Both the position numbers and the translations under genes were made by a program. This document shows, in pieces, positions 32,370 through 43,789 of a DNA stretch of 64,000 nt; the stretch's first letter is position 1, and each line of letters begins with the position of its first letter. The stretch covers positions 130,140,346 through 130,204,345 of the forward strand of contig OX336388.2 in NCBI GenBank assembly GCA_946902985.2, written 5' to 3'. Under the pieces are notes generated by a model. It saw nothing but the letters and a program-made list of their open reading frames with translations. It was not told the DNA's origin and ran no database searches. Source of the stretch: Meconema thalassinum. Lineage: Eukaryota > Arthropoda > Insecta > Orthoptera > Tettigoniidae.

Positions 32370-34819
32370 TCAATTTTATTACTGTGAAAGGGATTCCAGA
32401 TCACACTACAGTATTCTAATTTAGGCCGAATGAGTGACTTAAATAATTTGGATAGAGTTATGTCCGAAAAATAATTTAAACAATTTCTTTTTAAAAATCC
32501 CAGGATCCGGAAACTTTCACGACATATTTTTGAAATATGTTCATCGAACGAGAAATTATTAGTGATTGTCACCCCTAGATCCTTAATGGTTGACACTCTA
32601 CGTAGCGTTTCATTTTTAATACAGTAATTAAACCTGGGTAGGAGGTTACGTTTCAATGAAACTGACAACACTTTACACTTTTCAGTATTCAGTTTCAGTT
32701 TCCATGTTTCACACCATTCACTGAGTTGGTGTAGGTCTTGTTGCAACAACTCACAGTCATTTATAGTACTGATGGGCATATACAGTTTAAGATCATCAGC
32801 GTACATCAGGCACCTAGAATTATGAATTATACGAGGGATATCATTTACAAAAAGTATAAAAAGCAGAGGGCCCAATACAGAACCCTGAGGGACACCGGAA
32901 GTAACGTGAACAGATTTAGACTTATTATTATTAATTACAACTGATTGGGTTCTATTTGAGAGGTAGCTTTTGAAGAAACGTAAAAGATTACCAGTTATAC
33001 CAAAGTTTGAAAGTTTAAGAAGCAGTAGGTTGTGATGAACGCTGTCGAAAGCCGTAGAGAAGTCAGTATAGATAACATCAGCACTACCACGGTTATTCAT
33101 AAAGGTGGATACATCATGAGTGAAGACTGCTAGGTTGGTAGCAGTGGATCGCCTAGGAAGAAAGCCGTGCTGAAGTTCAGTGATGAATGGTGACACGTGA
33201 GCGTACACTTCGTCTCGAACAATTGATTCAAAGACTCGCGCGAAAATAGACATTAGTGTTACTGGCCTGTAATTTACTACCTTCTGCCTGGAGCCTTTCT
33301 TTAACACTGGGGTGATATGAACTGATTTCCAGTAATCCGGAAACACTCCTTCACTGATGGCTTGGTTGAATAGGATGTAAAGTGGACGAGATAGCTGGTG
33401 GCATAAAGATTTAATTATTTCTATAGGAATGGTATCAGGACCGGGAGACTTGCCAGAGGATAGATTATGTAATTTATTCTTGATGCAGTCTTCGGAAATA
33501 TGGAAGTACGAAATGCTGTCGTTACTGGAGGGTGGCAGATCAGGTAATGGTGGCGGTATAGAATTTACAGGAAGGAATAAGGTTTCGAAATAATCAGAAA
33601 ACAGCTCACAGGCAGAGTTTGCATCAGTACTGGTACGTCCGTCATACTCGAGCGAGACTGGTAATCTGGTGTTCCTAGATCTCTGCTTAATGAAGGACCA
33701 TAGTCTGTTCGGATTAGTTTTAACACTGGAGTCTATGTCTTCCAGGTAGGCGTCATACTTTCGGCGTTGAATTTCTTTGAATTCGAGTCTCCTGACCACA
33801 AATTCAATTCTATGGCATTCCAAAGAAGAGTGTTTCCATTGACGATGAGCCCTATTTTTCGAATGTAGCGCGCTGATTACATCTGCATCAAACCAAGGTG
33901 GATAACGGTAGGGATTAACCTTCACACGAGGAACTGCTTCTCGAACTGCGGACATCAAGAGATCATAAAATATCTCACAATTCTCATTAATGTCGTTCCT
34001 GATGTCAAGGAGGGACCATGGGCAATAATCCAGTAGAAGTTTCAGGTGGTTCATGTCTGCTTTCTTCCAGTTGAAAATTTCCCTGCGAGGTAGTTTTTGA
34101 AATAAACTAGCGTCATGAAAATCAATGTTCCATATTAGAGCACTATGGTCAGATGGAATCCACCCCGGTTTTTCTAACTCTACAGATTGAGAGATTTTAG
34201 GAATATTAGTAAACAGAAGATCAAGGTAGTTTTGTCCGCGCGTGAGATGTGGATTCAATTGATGCAGAGAGAATTCCTCAATTATCTCGCAGAAGATCGA
34301 GTTCACTGCACTTTCAGTTAGTTTTAAAGGTATGAGAGAAGGCCCTTCCTGCTGTCCCCATGAGATGTCCGGCATGTTGAAATCCCCACACAATATAACT
34401 GTATCCTTGTCCTTCAACTGGGCGTGCACCCTGCTGAGAGAGGTATGTAGCTCCTCCAAGTGGTTTAAAGAGACAGGCGGGGGTAGGTACACACAGCCCA
34501 CGAACACACTAGACCTTCCTTGGATTTCCAACCAAATAATTTCGCATTCACTTTCTAAGTCCGCTCTTCTCCTAGCACGCAACTGAGACTGCGTAGCAAT
34601 GACAACACCACCCCCACGCCCAGGCCTGTCTCTTCTAAATATGTCATGAGTCCTAGAAAAGGCGAGTTCTGAGTCAAGAAAACTGTCAAAAAGCCAAGAC
34701 TCATTTAAGGCTATTATTGACATATTATTAAAATCACTGCTGCTCAAATCTACTTTGTCCAGCTTGTTGGCCACGCTCTGAGTGTTCTGAAAGTATATGG
34801 ACATAGAACTGTTCGAACC

Positions 34820-34858
34820 CGGACCAGGATTAATTTCTACATCACCTGACAGTAGAAG
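34820..34858 (-). other. 2A-like ribosome-skipping site
   Basis: Encodes LLLLSGDVEINPGP; the consensus is D-V/I-E-x-N-P-G-P with skipping before the last P. It lies between a hydrophobic N-terminal leader (about 108 residues) and the endonuclease domain, so translation would release leader and enzyme separately. 2A-like motifs are known at the N-terminus of some non-LTR elements. Confidence 0.88.
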
Positions 34859-35258
34859 AAGCATGAAGACTGTGGTCACCGTTGATGTTGATGTGACCGT
34901 ACCTCTCCTAGTGAAAGGGCTGGCTCCTTTTAGCAGCATGGCAGGCGACAATCCAGCAGCAGAGAAACAACAAAAATTAAAACTCCGATTGGAGCACTTC
35001 CAGTTTACTGAAGCTTCATAATTCTTTTCACGAATCATGGACACCCTCACATCACTACCACTCACAAAAAAAGAACTAGTTACGTGAAAGAATAACATGA
35101 GAAAACAGCACAAAACAGGAGACCGAAACACACGCACTTCACTCACCGACGCCGTCTTACTGGTTTGGGCATGACACAGCTTTGCCGTTTTTACGTGTGT
35201 GGGATGGGGAAGGCTGAACGAAGCAACTACATAATTTTATTAACCCTCTCAGTGCCAC

Positions 35259-35318
35259 GCGCCGATCAGATCGGCGCTCGCTGCTCGCGCCAAAAGTGCC
35301 AAAGCCGATTGAATCGGC
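35259..35318. repeat. Two GC hairpins near the piggyBac-like left end
   Basis: GCGCCGATCAGATCGGCGC (8-bp stem, 3-nt loop) and GCCGATTGAATCGGC (6-bp stem, 3-nt loop), 26 bp apart. Possibly transposase-binding or structural. Confidence 0.8.
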
Positions 35319-35319
35319 G

Positions 35320-36115
35320 CACTGCTTATCTTATATTTATAGATTTATGTAGGCATATGTCTGTGATTATTCCATACCGTTGGAAAGGTGAGGTTACAAG
35401 CTTGCCTGTCCGGTGTTTACTTTTTTCCTTCGAAGTTCGATACGCGATAGGTTTGAGTTTGTATTCACGCCGTCCCTTAGCGCTCCCCCAATCACGCACC
35501 TTCCTGCCAAAATTGCAGGGCAGTTGTTTTCTTCTAGTTGACTTTTTCTGCCTACAGATGAATCTAAGAACTTTCTATAGTCCAGGACACCTTAAATAAG
35601 TTACTAGAAAACCAACATGGCCGCCACATTTGGTGTTGCCAACTTACATCATTTAACACCAAAAAGTCAGCACACACATCCATGTAACACGTATCGCAAA
35701 TGATCCAAACTAAGTAAAGGCTCTTTTACGAAAATACGTTTTACATGGAGTTGTGAAGCAGTCCTTGCTCAAGTTAGGGACATCTTGGTCATCAGTCCTC
35801 GACAGTAACTCTTAAGCAGTATTATGGTAGTGAAGTTAACTTAAATTATCTCTTCTAGATTGATTTTTAAAGCACCATATAAAATGCATAAGAACAGAAA
35901 CATTAATACTTACTCAATTATTTTCGCCAGGGAGCTAAAGATGAGCATGTTCATTTCTTCTTATAGGCTATATTTTTATAATTAGTCCAAAAATGCGGAC
36001 CATTCTGTTTTAAGATGAGTGTTCAGAGAAGGATTTAGGAGTAGGAGAGAAATATAATAGTGGGGTACAAATTAGCTTATTATTTCTTTATTTTTGATAA
36101 GTACCATACTCATTT
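35320..36115. other. No gene seen
   Basis: Non-coding inner sequence of the piggyBac-like unit. No recognisable protein on either strand. Confidence 0.4.
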
Positions 36116-36117
36116 CT

Positions 36118-37190
36118 TGCATTTATTGGCAACTCAAACTAACACTTGGGGCGCTGCGGTCGGTCTGGATAAGTAGGGTAAAAATACTCAATAACACGCG
36201 TTTGATATGGAACACTTTTTATTTTTCGGTTATAATCAGTAAATGTGGTCCCTAAAATAATGACAGTGTTATTTTTGATTGTATATATGTGTAACTGTGC
36301 GATACACGTGATCTAATTTGTGTGTTCCACTGGATTTTATGTGTCAATTGCATATTATCAAGCATCGGTTGTCTGCTGGTATCTGGTTTTGAGCAGTTCG
36401 AGTCATGGCGCTGTTACTTTAAAAGCTATATTTGAGTTTGCTCACTGTACCATAGACTGTAGAAATTATTTGCTGCTTGGTAGGACGAAGGGATGAGTTT
36501 AACTTGTATTAAAGCTCGGGGGACACAGGAATTGCTTGATTTAGATGGTTAGCTGGTGGGGTTGGTGTAGAATATCGGACTGGTAGCAGGTTCTCGCAGA
36601 GTAGATATTTACCCTGCGAAGTCAAATTAGGCCTATATGACTCGTAGTGGAATGGCTCGGATATCGCAGAGCGAGGTGATGGTGATTGGTAGGGTAATTG
36701 GAAATGAACTAGGGAGGGGGAAGGATACCTGACTGATGAAGCTTGGCTGTAGTCGGCTGGTGTAGGCCTAGCTGTCTTGGTATGGCTTGGCTCGGCGTAA
36801 ACAGTGAACAACCCGTCCTGTCGTCAGTGAGTGTAGTGGTGAGTGGTCCAACCCGCTCCTGTTGCCCGTATTTATTTGGTATCGTCACCTCTTGGCTATT
36901 TCTATTTACATCTTTTGGAAAGTGATGAAAACTTATATCCACAGCCCTCTTTTATGCATCGACTTACAGCCGTAAACTGAGCAATATACGTTGCTTTTAC
37001 TCATTTTACACTCCATCAACGAGTAAAACTTATTACTTATGTATAAAGACACGAAGAAATTACCTCGATCTGCTTACGAATACATGAAACCATATACAAC
37101 CAGTCACCACGTGACAAATGTACCCTACTTGGTAAGTTTCTAATTTTTACCGCTAGATGTCATATCAGATAGCTGGAGTTGCCAATAGGC
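36118..37190. mobile_element. Possible TIR element of ~1.07 kb
   Basis: 'tattggcaactc' near 36125 and its inverse 'gagttgccaata' near 37176-37187; both ends also have 'aagtagggta' in inverse orientation. No transposase; TSD not clear. Confidence 0.4.
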
Positions 37191-37374
37191 CTACATATAT
37201 GAAGGCAGAATTGAGACAAGCTGTTGAAAGCCTGTTGGCAAATCCCTATTGAGATGCAAGATGGTTGATCCAATGCTTAGACCTAAAACCATTCGAACTA
37301 GTCGTGGATTTTAGGGGCATTAGACTAATGGCAACTCGAAGATTTCGTCTTGGAATGGTAGAAAGCAGCAGTCG

Positions 37375-37760
37375 GTTGATTTTGGGGCTTTGTGACATCA
37401 TGGTCATGTAGATCTGTGTACTTGGGCATGTGGAATTTGTCTGATAACCTGTGTTATTGTGATGGCTGGATTAGTGTGTGCATTTATTATTCAGATGAGG
37501 ATTGGGAACGAGGTGGCCATGGCCTTAATTTAGGAACCATCCCGGCATTTGCCAGGAGTAGAAGCGTGGAAACCACTTCCAAGATGGCTAAGATAGGAAT
37601 CGAACCCTCCTTTTCTCAGTTTTGCCTCATGAGGCTGAGTGTGCCTTGTTCCATCCCTCAGACCAAAATTAAAATTTCTTGGCAGAGCTGGAAATTGAAC
37701 CTGGACCAACTACCAAAAAATGCTAGCCGCACGACGCGAGATGGTTGGTAGAATAGTCTC
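37375..37760 (-). mobile_element. SINE related to family B (family C)
   Basis: Begins 'ggggctttgtgacatcatgg' and shares 'ctgataacctgtgttattg' with SINE B read on the same strand, then diverges into 'ggcatttgccaggagtag' and a tRNA-like part ('ggaatcgaaccctcc'). Boundaries approximate. Confidence 0.55.
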
Positions 37761-37769
37761 CCGACCTCT

Positions 37770-38860
37770 CATCAACCGGCACATTAAAAGCCACTTGTAG
37801 AAAATTCAATGAATTCACTGAGAAATTGACGAGTTAAGTACAGGCGTTGAAAGGCAAGCTTTATCGACGGAGTAATATCTTGAAAATTATAATTATAAGA
37901 TATCAACACAAAACAATTTTCTGTGGAGAGCTGAGTTATTTAAATTGCGAGAGCGGAATATATGAGAGGGAATTGAACTGAGGCAGCGTTGTCGCGAATG
38001 GGTACGTCCTCTACACTTCCACTCATTTCTACATGATCATAATAATAGCATTATCATGACGAATACAATACATAGTGTTATCACTGACCGAGTTCAAGTA
38101 CGCCCCGCTGTTGGCCAGCGCTAGTGGTGCAGACCCCCAATGCTACAGTCAACCGCAGTCAGCTGTTCAAAAATGGGATACGCGCTGGCCTGCGTAAACC
38201 TCTTTATGAAGGCTGCGGTTACGCTGATTACATCAAATTTTCAGTGCATATTCTAAAATAAAATAATAGCCTGCCTTCAACCAAAAATGTTCAAGGCAAA
38301 ACGACATACGTAATAGAGGTAACACTTCAGGAGTGATGAACCAAGTAGAATACTTAACTTAGCCTAAATACCTTGTGTAATGATGAATAACAATTATGGA
38401 AGTGATGTCCTAATAGATGCTTTCTCCTTAGCTGTCTGTAACCCACCCGCTATGCCCTTTTATAAAACGACATATACTGTAGTGAAATTTCAGATTAATT
38501 CTGTACCATGTATCACTCTTTTTTCTTTTTGCTTTCACTTTGATAATATATCATTTTCATACCTTATTTCATCTTCTGGCTGGAGGGGAGGACATTATCA
38601 ATTGTAACTACTAACCTTGATCACTTCTGCACCGGATATATGTGCTAAATCACTTAAACATGTGTTTTTATTTATTGTATATTTAACAACCGCAGCCATG
38701 TTCGACAGCATATTTGGTATGTGAAACTGCCGCAGTGAGCGATCACATTGACGTCATTAGTTACCAACATATCCGATACTAAATAGGCCTACATTAGACG
38801 ACACATGTAATGTTGTAATTATGTGAGAAAAATAAATAAACGAGCTCTTCTTGGTTAGAC
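37770..38860. other. No gene seen
   Basis: AT-rich non-coding DNA inside the piggyBac-like unit. Nothing recognised. Confidence 0.35.
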
Positions 38861-39089
38861 GACTGACTGGACGAAACCATTGGTCGCTACTTGTTTAGTC
38901 GACTGTCTGGACGAAAATTACCGATTGCACTACAAGCAAGGAGGTCTGGGCATAAGCCCCAGGTTAGGTTTGTTTTGTATGTAGGACAGTATTTACCACT
39001 GTAATGAACGCTGATCGCAAGAATTTCGTGTTTCGAACTAATCGGGGAAAAAACCAGTGCCTCACTGCCTAAAAGTTATTGGTCTAGGC

Positions 39090-39690
39090 ACAAACCATGG
39101 GTTTGGATGAAAATTATTGATGCGTGTCTACCCCCACTGTGCGTGACAAAATCCAGGGGTGTTTGTATGGCCTAATGAATTAACAATTATTGGTTTAGAC
39201 AAAGGCAGCTTGCACAATCCATTGCGAACTGGTTCAAACTTGGCGCTATTTTGTTTCATGGTACCGCGCTTATACAAAGTAGTCCCGTAAGTGTGGGATT
39301 GGCAATACTGTACTTGTGCATAATTAACAGCGAAAATGGCAGACTCAGCTGGAATTCCATCTATATAAGTCGTGATCCTATTTGGGACATCCTGAGATCT
39401 GAAAAATGCACACTTTGTCACGAACCTGGAAGTAAAATGGATAAGGGGCACCTGCCACATTGCAACAAACTTGATGTGACTGCTAGAACTTCAGGAAACC
39501 TCACACAATTCTATTGGAATGCAAGAAAGCTTATGGATTGGAATCTGGGCTAGCCATAAGAAACAACAACAATGCTTTAATATGAAAAATTGAGGTAACG
39601 CGGGCCGCGTTAGCTAATATATAACACCCCCGGTTTTTGTCATGCACAGTGGGGGTAGTCAAGCATCAATAATCTTTATCCAGACCAATG
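39090..39690. repeat. Inverted repeat pair with small open frame between
   Basis: About 60 bp around 'ctacccccactgtgc' at 39128 is inverted at 39640-39660. Between them an open frame (39251-39553, +) reads CTLCHEPGSKMDKGHLPHCN and FYWNARKLM, reminiscent of the Cys/His tail of some LINE or RT-related proteins. The element type is unresolved. Confidence 0.4.
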
Positions 39691-39699
39691 GTTTTGCCT

Positions 39700-40636
39700 T
39701 TTATTTCATTATTCACGTCCAATGTCCAAGCTGTGTAGTATAGGCCTACGAGATCTATGAAATTTTTAGTTTTCTATTACCGTATAATGTATAGCCTACA
39801 AATATCGTTACCTGTGTGCTACTAATTCTAGCGCAGCCATCACAGCATACAGTCACAATCATGTCCGATGCAGGTGTATAAGCCACTTTCTACTTTCATT
39901 CAGAATTAATAATACAAGTAGGCTATAGCTGCGACCAATATTTATAACTTATTGCAACCAGTGGCTTCGCCCAAACCGTGTCATCTAACCAAGTAGCGAA
40001 CAATGACTTTGTCTCACCCAACATTAGTACATCAGTAATTTTCACCCAGACATTCAGTGGCGCAGTAACATATCGAGAACTAAAAGAGAGCTATGAGATA
40101 TTGTTGGTATTCTCTGAAAATTTGCATATGTGACTCTAGCACAGTGCATATACCATGCACATGTGAGTATATGGCTCTTCAGAATGATGATTGATTCATG
40201 TTGCACAACCCTTGAAGTTCGTTGAAGGGCATCACACTACTCTGTCGCAACCATGACTGTAACAAATAAAATTAGGCCTAATATAAATATTTTATCTGCC
40301 TACTACTAAGTAGGCTATAGGTCAGTAGCCAAGTACATAAGTTATAAGCTTCATAAATAATCACCAATACATTCACTACCACCAACCGCGTGCGAATCAT
40401 AGACTAGGCCTACTTCCAAGCTTAAGAGTTACCGGTACATGTGCAATGTATTATAATATTATGGCTGACGGCATTTGGAAGTCGAGAATAATATACATTA
40501 CTATATTAGAAGGCGAATTGAACCTAAGAATACATTCCCGAGAGAGAACTTACATAGGCTATATTTTAGGTTATGTTTGAATTAGGCCTATACGGAAAAT
40601 GCAGTCGGAAAACTATTTCAAAATTTCCAAAGACCA
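39700..40636. other. No gene seen
   Basis: Non-coding DNA with a weak inverted match of 'gttagacgactgactgg' (38855) at about 39985. Nothing else recognised. Confidence 0.3.
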
Positions 40637-43600
40637 TTCATCATCATCATCTTGAGCAGTTTCCAACCGCTGGTCGGGTCTGCTTGGAACATAAGCCTCT
40701 CCATCGTTTCCTGTCCATCCACCATCTCTCGTCATTTACTGTGTCCCAGCACACTCCTCTTTCCTCCACACTCTTCTTGACTCCTTTTGTCCATCTGTCC
40801 CTTGGTCTTCCCCTTGGCCTCCTTCCCGTCATTTCCATTCCAAACATCTTCTTCGGTATCCTCTCCTCTTCCATCCTCCTCACATGTCCATACCATTGTA
40901 GCCTAGATCGCTCTATTCTATTTTGCAATGGTTCCTCTCTTACCATCTCCCTGACTCTCTCATTCCTTACTCTGTCCATTCTTGTCACTCCTACCCTACT
41001 CCTCTGGAACTTCATCTCCACTGCTCGTATTTTATTCTTGTCCCTTTCCTTCATCACCCATGTTTCTGAACCATATGTCAAAATTGGCACAAAGTAGGTC
41101 TTGTAGATGATTCCTTTACATTTTTGTGGTACATCTTTATTCCATATCATCCCCCTAACACTCTTGAAAAATCCATCTGTGCACCTTCCCCTCTCATTTA
41201 TTTCCATCCTATTGCCTTCCTTTTCTTCAATTATGCTTCCCAAGTACTTGAAGCATTCTACTTTCTGCAACTGCTGTCCTCCAAGTGTTATGCCCATATC
41301 CAGTCTGTTCTTCTTCCTCGTTGTGATGACCACTTCACTCTGTGCTGAGAACTTCATCCCATATGATAACACTACCTTCTCCCACTCATCTAATTGCTCT
41401 TGTACTTCTTCCTCATCCTCTTCCCATACCAGAAGGTCATCAGCAAACAACATTGCCTTCATTTTCCTTTCCCCAATGCTATTTACCACTTTTCGTATGA
41501 TTTCATCCATCACCACTATAAATAACAGGGGTGAGAGGGCACTTCCCTGTTTCAGACCACTCTCCAGTTGAAACCATTCCGTTCTCTCTCTTCCCACCTT
41601 TACACAGCTTTTGCTTCCCTCGTACATTGCTTTCACTCTTGCCACTGTCTCCTTGTTCACTGCTTTTGCTCTCATTGCTTCCCATACCTTGTTTCTATTA
41701 ATACTATCATATGCTTTCTCAATATCCAAGAAGGTCATCACCAGATCTTTCCCATATTCATAATGGGGTTCTTGTAGCTGTCTTACTGCAAAGATGAGGT
41801 CAACTGTTGACCTTCCTGGCCTGAATCCATACTGTTCTTCCCTCAGCCCATCTTCAACTTCTGTCCGAATTCTTCTCTCCAGTACCTTCTCAAATATTTT
41901 GGCGCAGTGGCACATGAGTGTAATTCCCCTGTAGTTCTTGCATTCCTTCCTACTTCCCTTTTTAAATATGGGTATTATTATCCCTCTTTTCCAGTCCTCT
42001 GGTATTTTCTTCTCCCTCCATATCACTTTCATTACTCGAAAGAGCCACTGTGTTCCTATCACCCCTGCTGCTCTCACCATCTCCACACTCACTTCGTCTA
42101 TTCCCGGTGCCTTTCCCCCTTTCATCTTCTTTAATGCTTCCTCCACTTCTTTCCATGTCAATTCCTTCTCTGAAATGTCTTGGTCACTGTCTGTTTCTTC
42201 CTCCACAATGTCCACTACGCTGGTTTTAGTTGGATTTAGGAGTTCCTTGAAGTATTCTCTCCAGATAATCTTTACTTCTTCCATATTTTCGACCTCCTTT
42301 CCATTCCTGTCCACCATTCTGACATTTTCCCCTGTATCTCTTCTCTTTGCCTTTATCATTCCATACAACACTTTCTTACTGCCATCACAGTCCTCCTCCA
42401 TCATTTCTGTCCATTTCTCCAGCCATTTCTTTTTCTCTTCCTTCACTACTTCTCCTGCTTTTTTCTTTCGCTCTTGGTATTCTTCTCTTGTTCTGTCAGT
42501 CCTCTGTTGGAACCATTTCCTGAATGCTTCATTTTTCTTTTTCACTGCTTCCTTAGTTCTGGGGTTCCACCATGGTGTTTCCTTCCACCTTTTCTTTCCA
42601 CTAGTTCTGCCACACACGACTTCCGCTGCTTCTACCAACACGTCCTTGAACCTATTCCATTCTTCTTCACCTGTTTTCGGATCATCCTTCGGTAATTTGT
42701 TCCTCACTAATATCTGGAACTTCTCCTTATTTCCATCCTCCTTCAGCTTCCATGTCCTTATTCTTCTTTCTTGGTTCTCAGTTCTCCTCTTTTCCTTCAG
42801 TCCTCTCACCTTGGCGACCAGCAGACGGTGGTCACTGTCCAGGGCTTCTGAAGGTATTACCCTTATATCCGTGATACTCTTCTTTGTCTCCTTCCCGCAT
42901 AAAATATAGTCCACCACTGATTTCCTAGTCAAATCCCTGCTGTACCAAGTAATTTTATGGCTCTCTCTCTTCTTGTACCATGTGTTTCCAACCATTAGCC
43001 CATTTATCTTGCACAGTTCCAACAATCTCTCTCCTTCCTTATTCCTGTTTCCCCATCCTTCACCGCCAATCACTTCCTCAAAACCTCTTCTATCAGTTCC
43101 GACATGGGCATTTAGGTCTCCCATGACTATCAGGTCTCTCCCCACTAACTGCTTCTGCAACTCCTCTTCAAACTCGTCCTTCTCGCCTTCTGTGCATCCC
43201 ACCTGTGGTGCATAGACTTGCAGAATGTCCAGGTTTCTACCTTTCACAGTGATTCTGGCTCTAATTATTCTATCACTTACCCTCTTTACTTCCTCCCTCA
43301 GCCCTTCTCTCACCACCATTCCCACTCCATTTCTCTTCCCCTCCTCATTTCCTATCCAGTATAGCTGCAAGCCATTTCTCAGTTCTTTTCTTCCTTCCCC
43401 TCTCCATCTGGTCTCTGCCAGTCCGAGTACATCCAGTTTTCTCCTCTCCATCATATCCACAACCTCCTCCACTCTTCCCGTCAATGAAGTTATATTCAAA
43501 GTTCCGATTCGTAGTCCATTTCCATAGCCAGGTCTGCTTCCTTTAGATCTGTCCTTTCCGAGGCCCGTTCCCGTTTTAAAAGCAGTTTCATATCCACTAC

Positions 43601-43780
43601 TGGCTTGCTAGGCCTAACGTAGCTTCACCATAACCCTGGCGAGGGGCCTGTTTTTGGTCCGCGAGAGGTATTTTATTTCCCTCAAACCCTCCGGACAAGT
43701 CCGGCGAGCCCCCCTATCCGCCACCTGGGACGCGCCCGATAGAGGAACAGGCAAACCCCCACGGGTTTTTTATTACGTTA
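40637..43780 (-). mobile_element. APE-type LINE 3, intact ORF, (GAT)n tail
   Basis: Full unit: 3' end at (GATGAT)n directly after the ORF stop ('catcatcatcatcttgag' on +), 5' UTR of about 170-280 bp ending near 43780. TSD not found. Confidence 0.85.
40647..43499 (-). CDS. LINE 3 endonuclease-reverse transcriptase, 950 codons
   Basis: No stop or shift. Endonuclease: NITSLTGRVEEVVDMMERRK, LGLAETRW, VMGDLNAHVG, HKITWYSRDLTRKSVVDYIL, LDSDHRLLVAKV. RT: GGKAPGIDEVSVEMVRAAG, KNYRGITLMCHCAKIFEKVL, EQYGFRPGRSTVDLIFAVRQ, TFLDIEKAYDSINR, GLKQGSALSPLLFIVVMDEI, MLFADDLLVWEE. Tail: LTYGSETWVMKERDKNKIRA, LQWYGHVRRMEEERIPKKMF, GRRPRGRPRDRW. The frame stays open upstream to about 43608 (RIGTLNITS, the endonuclease start), but no AUG lies ahead of the first endonuclease motif. 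The start is therefore non-canonical or lost. Potentially active enzyme. Confidence 0.9.
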   Translation of the reverse strand: MNITSLTGRVEEVVDMMERRKLDVLGLAETRWRGEGRKELRNGLQLYWIGNEEGKRNGVGMVVREGLREEVKRVSDRIIRARITVKGRNLDILQVYAPQVGCTEGEKDEFEEELQKQLVGRDLIVMGDLNAHVGTDRRGFEEVIGGEGWGNRNKEGERLLELCKINGLMVGNTWYKKRESHKITWYSRDLTRKSVVDYILCGKETKKSITDIRVIPSEALDSDHRLLVAKVRGLKEKRRTENQERRIRTWKLKEDGNKEKFQILVRNKLPKDDPKTGEEEWNRFKDVLVEAAEVVCGRTSGKKRWKETPWWNPRTKEAVKKKNEAFRKWFQQRTDRTREEYQERKKKAGEVVKEEKKKWLEKWTEMMEEDCDGSKKVLYGMIKAKRRDTGENVRMVDRNGKEVENMEEVKIIWREYFKELLNPTKTSVVDIVEEETDSDQDISEKELTWKEVEEALKKMKGGKAPGIDEVSVEMVRAAGVIGTQWLFRVMKVIWREKKIPEDWKRGIIIPIFKKGSRKECKNYRGITLMCHCAKIFEKVLERRIRTEVEDGLREEQYGFRPGRSTVDLIFAVRQLQEPHYEYGKDLVMTFLDIEKAYDSINRNKVWEAMRAKAVNKETVARVKAMYEGSKSCVKVGRERTEWFQLESGLKQGSALSPLLFIVVMDEIIRKVVNSIGERKMKAMLFADDLLVWEEDEEEVQEQLDEWEKVVLSYGMKFSAQSEVVITTRKKNRLDMGITLGGQQLQKVECFKYLGSIIEEKEGNRMEINERGRCTDGFFKSVRGMIWNKDVPQKCKGIIYKTYFVPILTYGSETWVMKERDKNKIRAVEMKFQRSRVGVTRMDRVRNERVREMVREEPLQNRIERSRLQWYGHVRRMEEERIPKKMFGMEMTGRRPRGRPRDRWTKGVKKSVEERGVCWDTVNDERWWMDRKRWRGLCSKQTRPAVGNCSR

Positions 43781-43789
43781 TTTGTGCTC

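Larger units (their letters stand above)
31548..35146 (-). pseudogene. LINE ORF: 2A peptide + endonuclease + RT, split by a SINE
   Basis: About 1057 codons if the SINE and one TSD copy are discounted. The first AUG may be at codon 17, as the open frame begins with GTG. Residues 1-100 include hydrophobic runs (VLCCFLMLFF, VFMLLLLS), then the 2A motif at 101-109. Endonuclease: MSIYFQNTQSVANK, ALNESWLF, CGDFNMPDISW, SDHSALIW. RT: GKSPGPDTIPIEIIK, NYRPVTLMSIFARVFESIV, QHGFLPRRST, YTDFSTAFDSVHHNLL, GVPQGSVLGPLLFILFVNDI, MYADDLKLY near residue 782. The C-terminus after the SINE: IERVQKRFIKWLCYRGG and RRTVGDVRFLWKLVNG. The block order fits the Jockey/CR1 group. Confidence 0.9.
31051..35200 (-). mobile_element. 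Jockey/CR1-type LINE with a 2A motif
   Basis: The 3' end is a (TACA)n tail (31051-31077) and the 5' end lies near 35200 next to the Penelope arm. One long ORF (31548-35146), interrupted only by SINE B copy 3. Apart from that insertion I see no stop or frameshift, so the element is recent. Confidence 0.85.

Noticed and set aside
36728..36770. CTGATGA at 36731 on the plus strand
   Set aside because: No stem II or GAAA block nearby; chance occurrence.
38380..38607. 75-codon plus frame
   Set aside because: No recognisable domain or splice context.
40573..43527. Long plus-strand open frames opposite LINE 3 (for example 41938-42909)
   Set aside because: They are low-complexity Ser/Phe/Leu complements of the minus-strand LINE ORF and have no domain.
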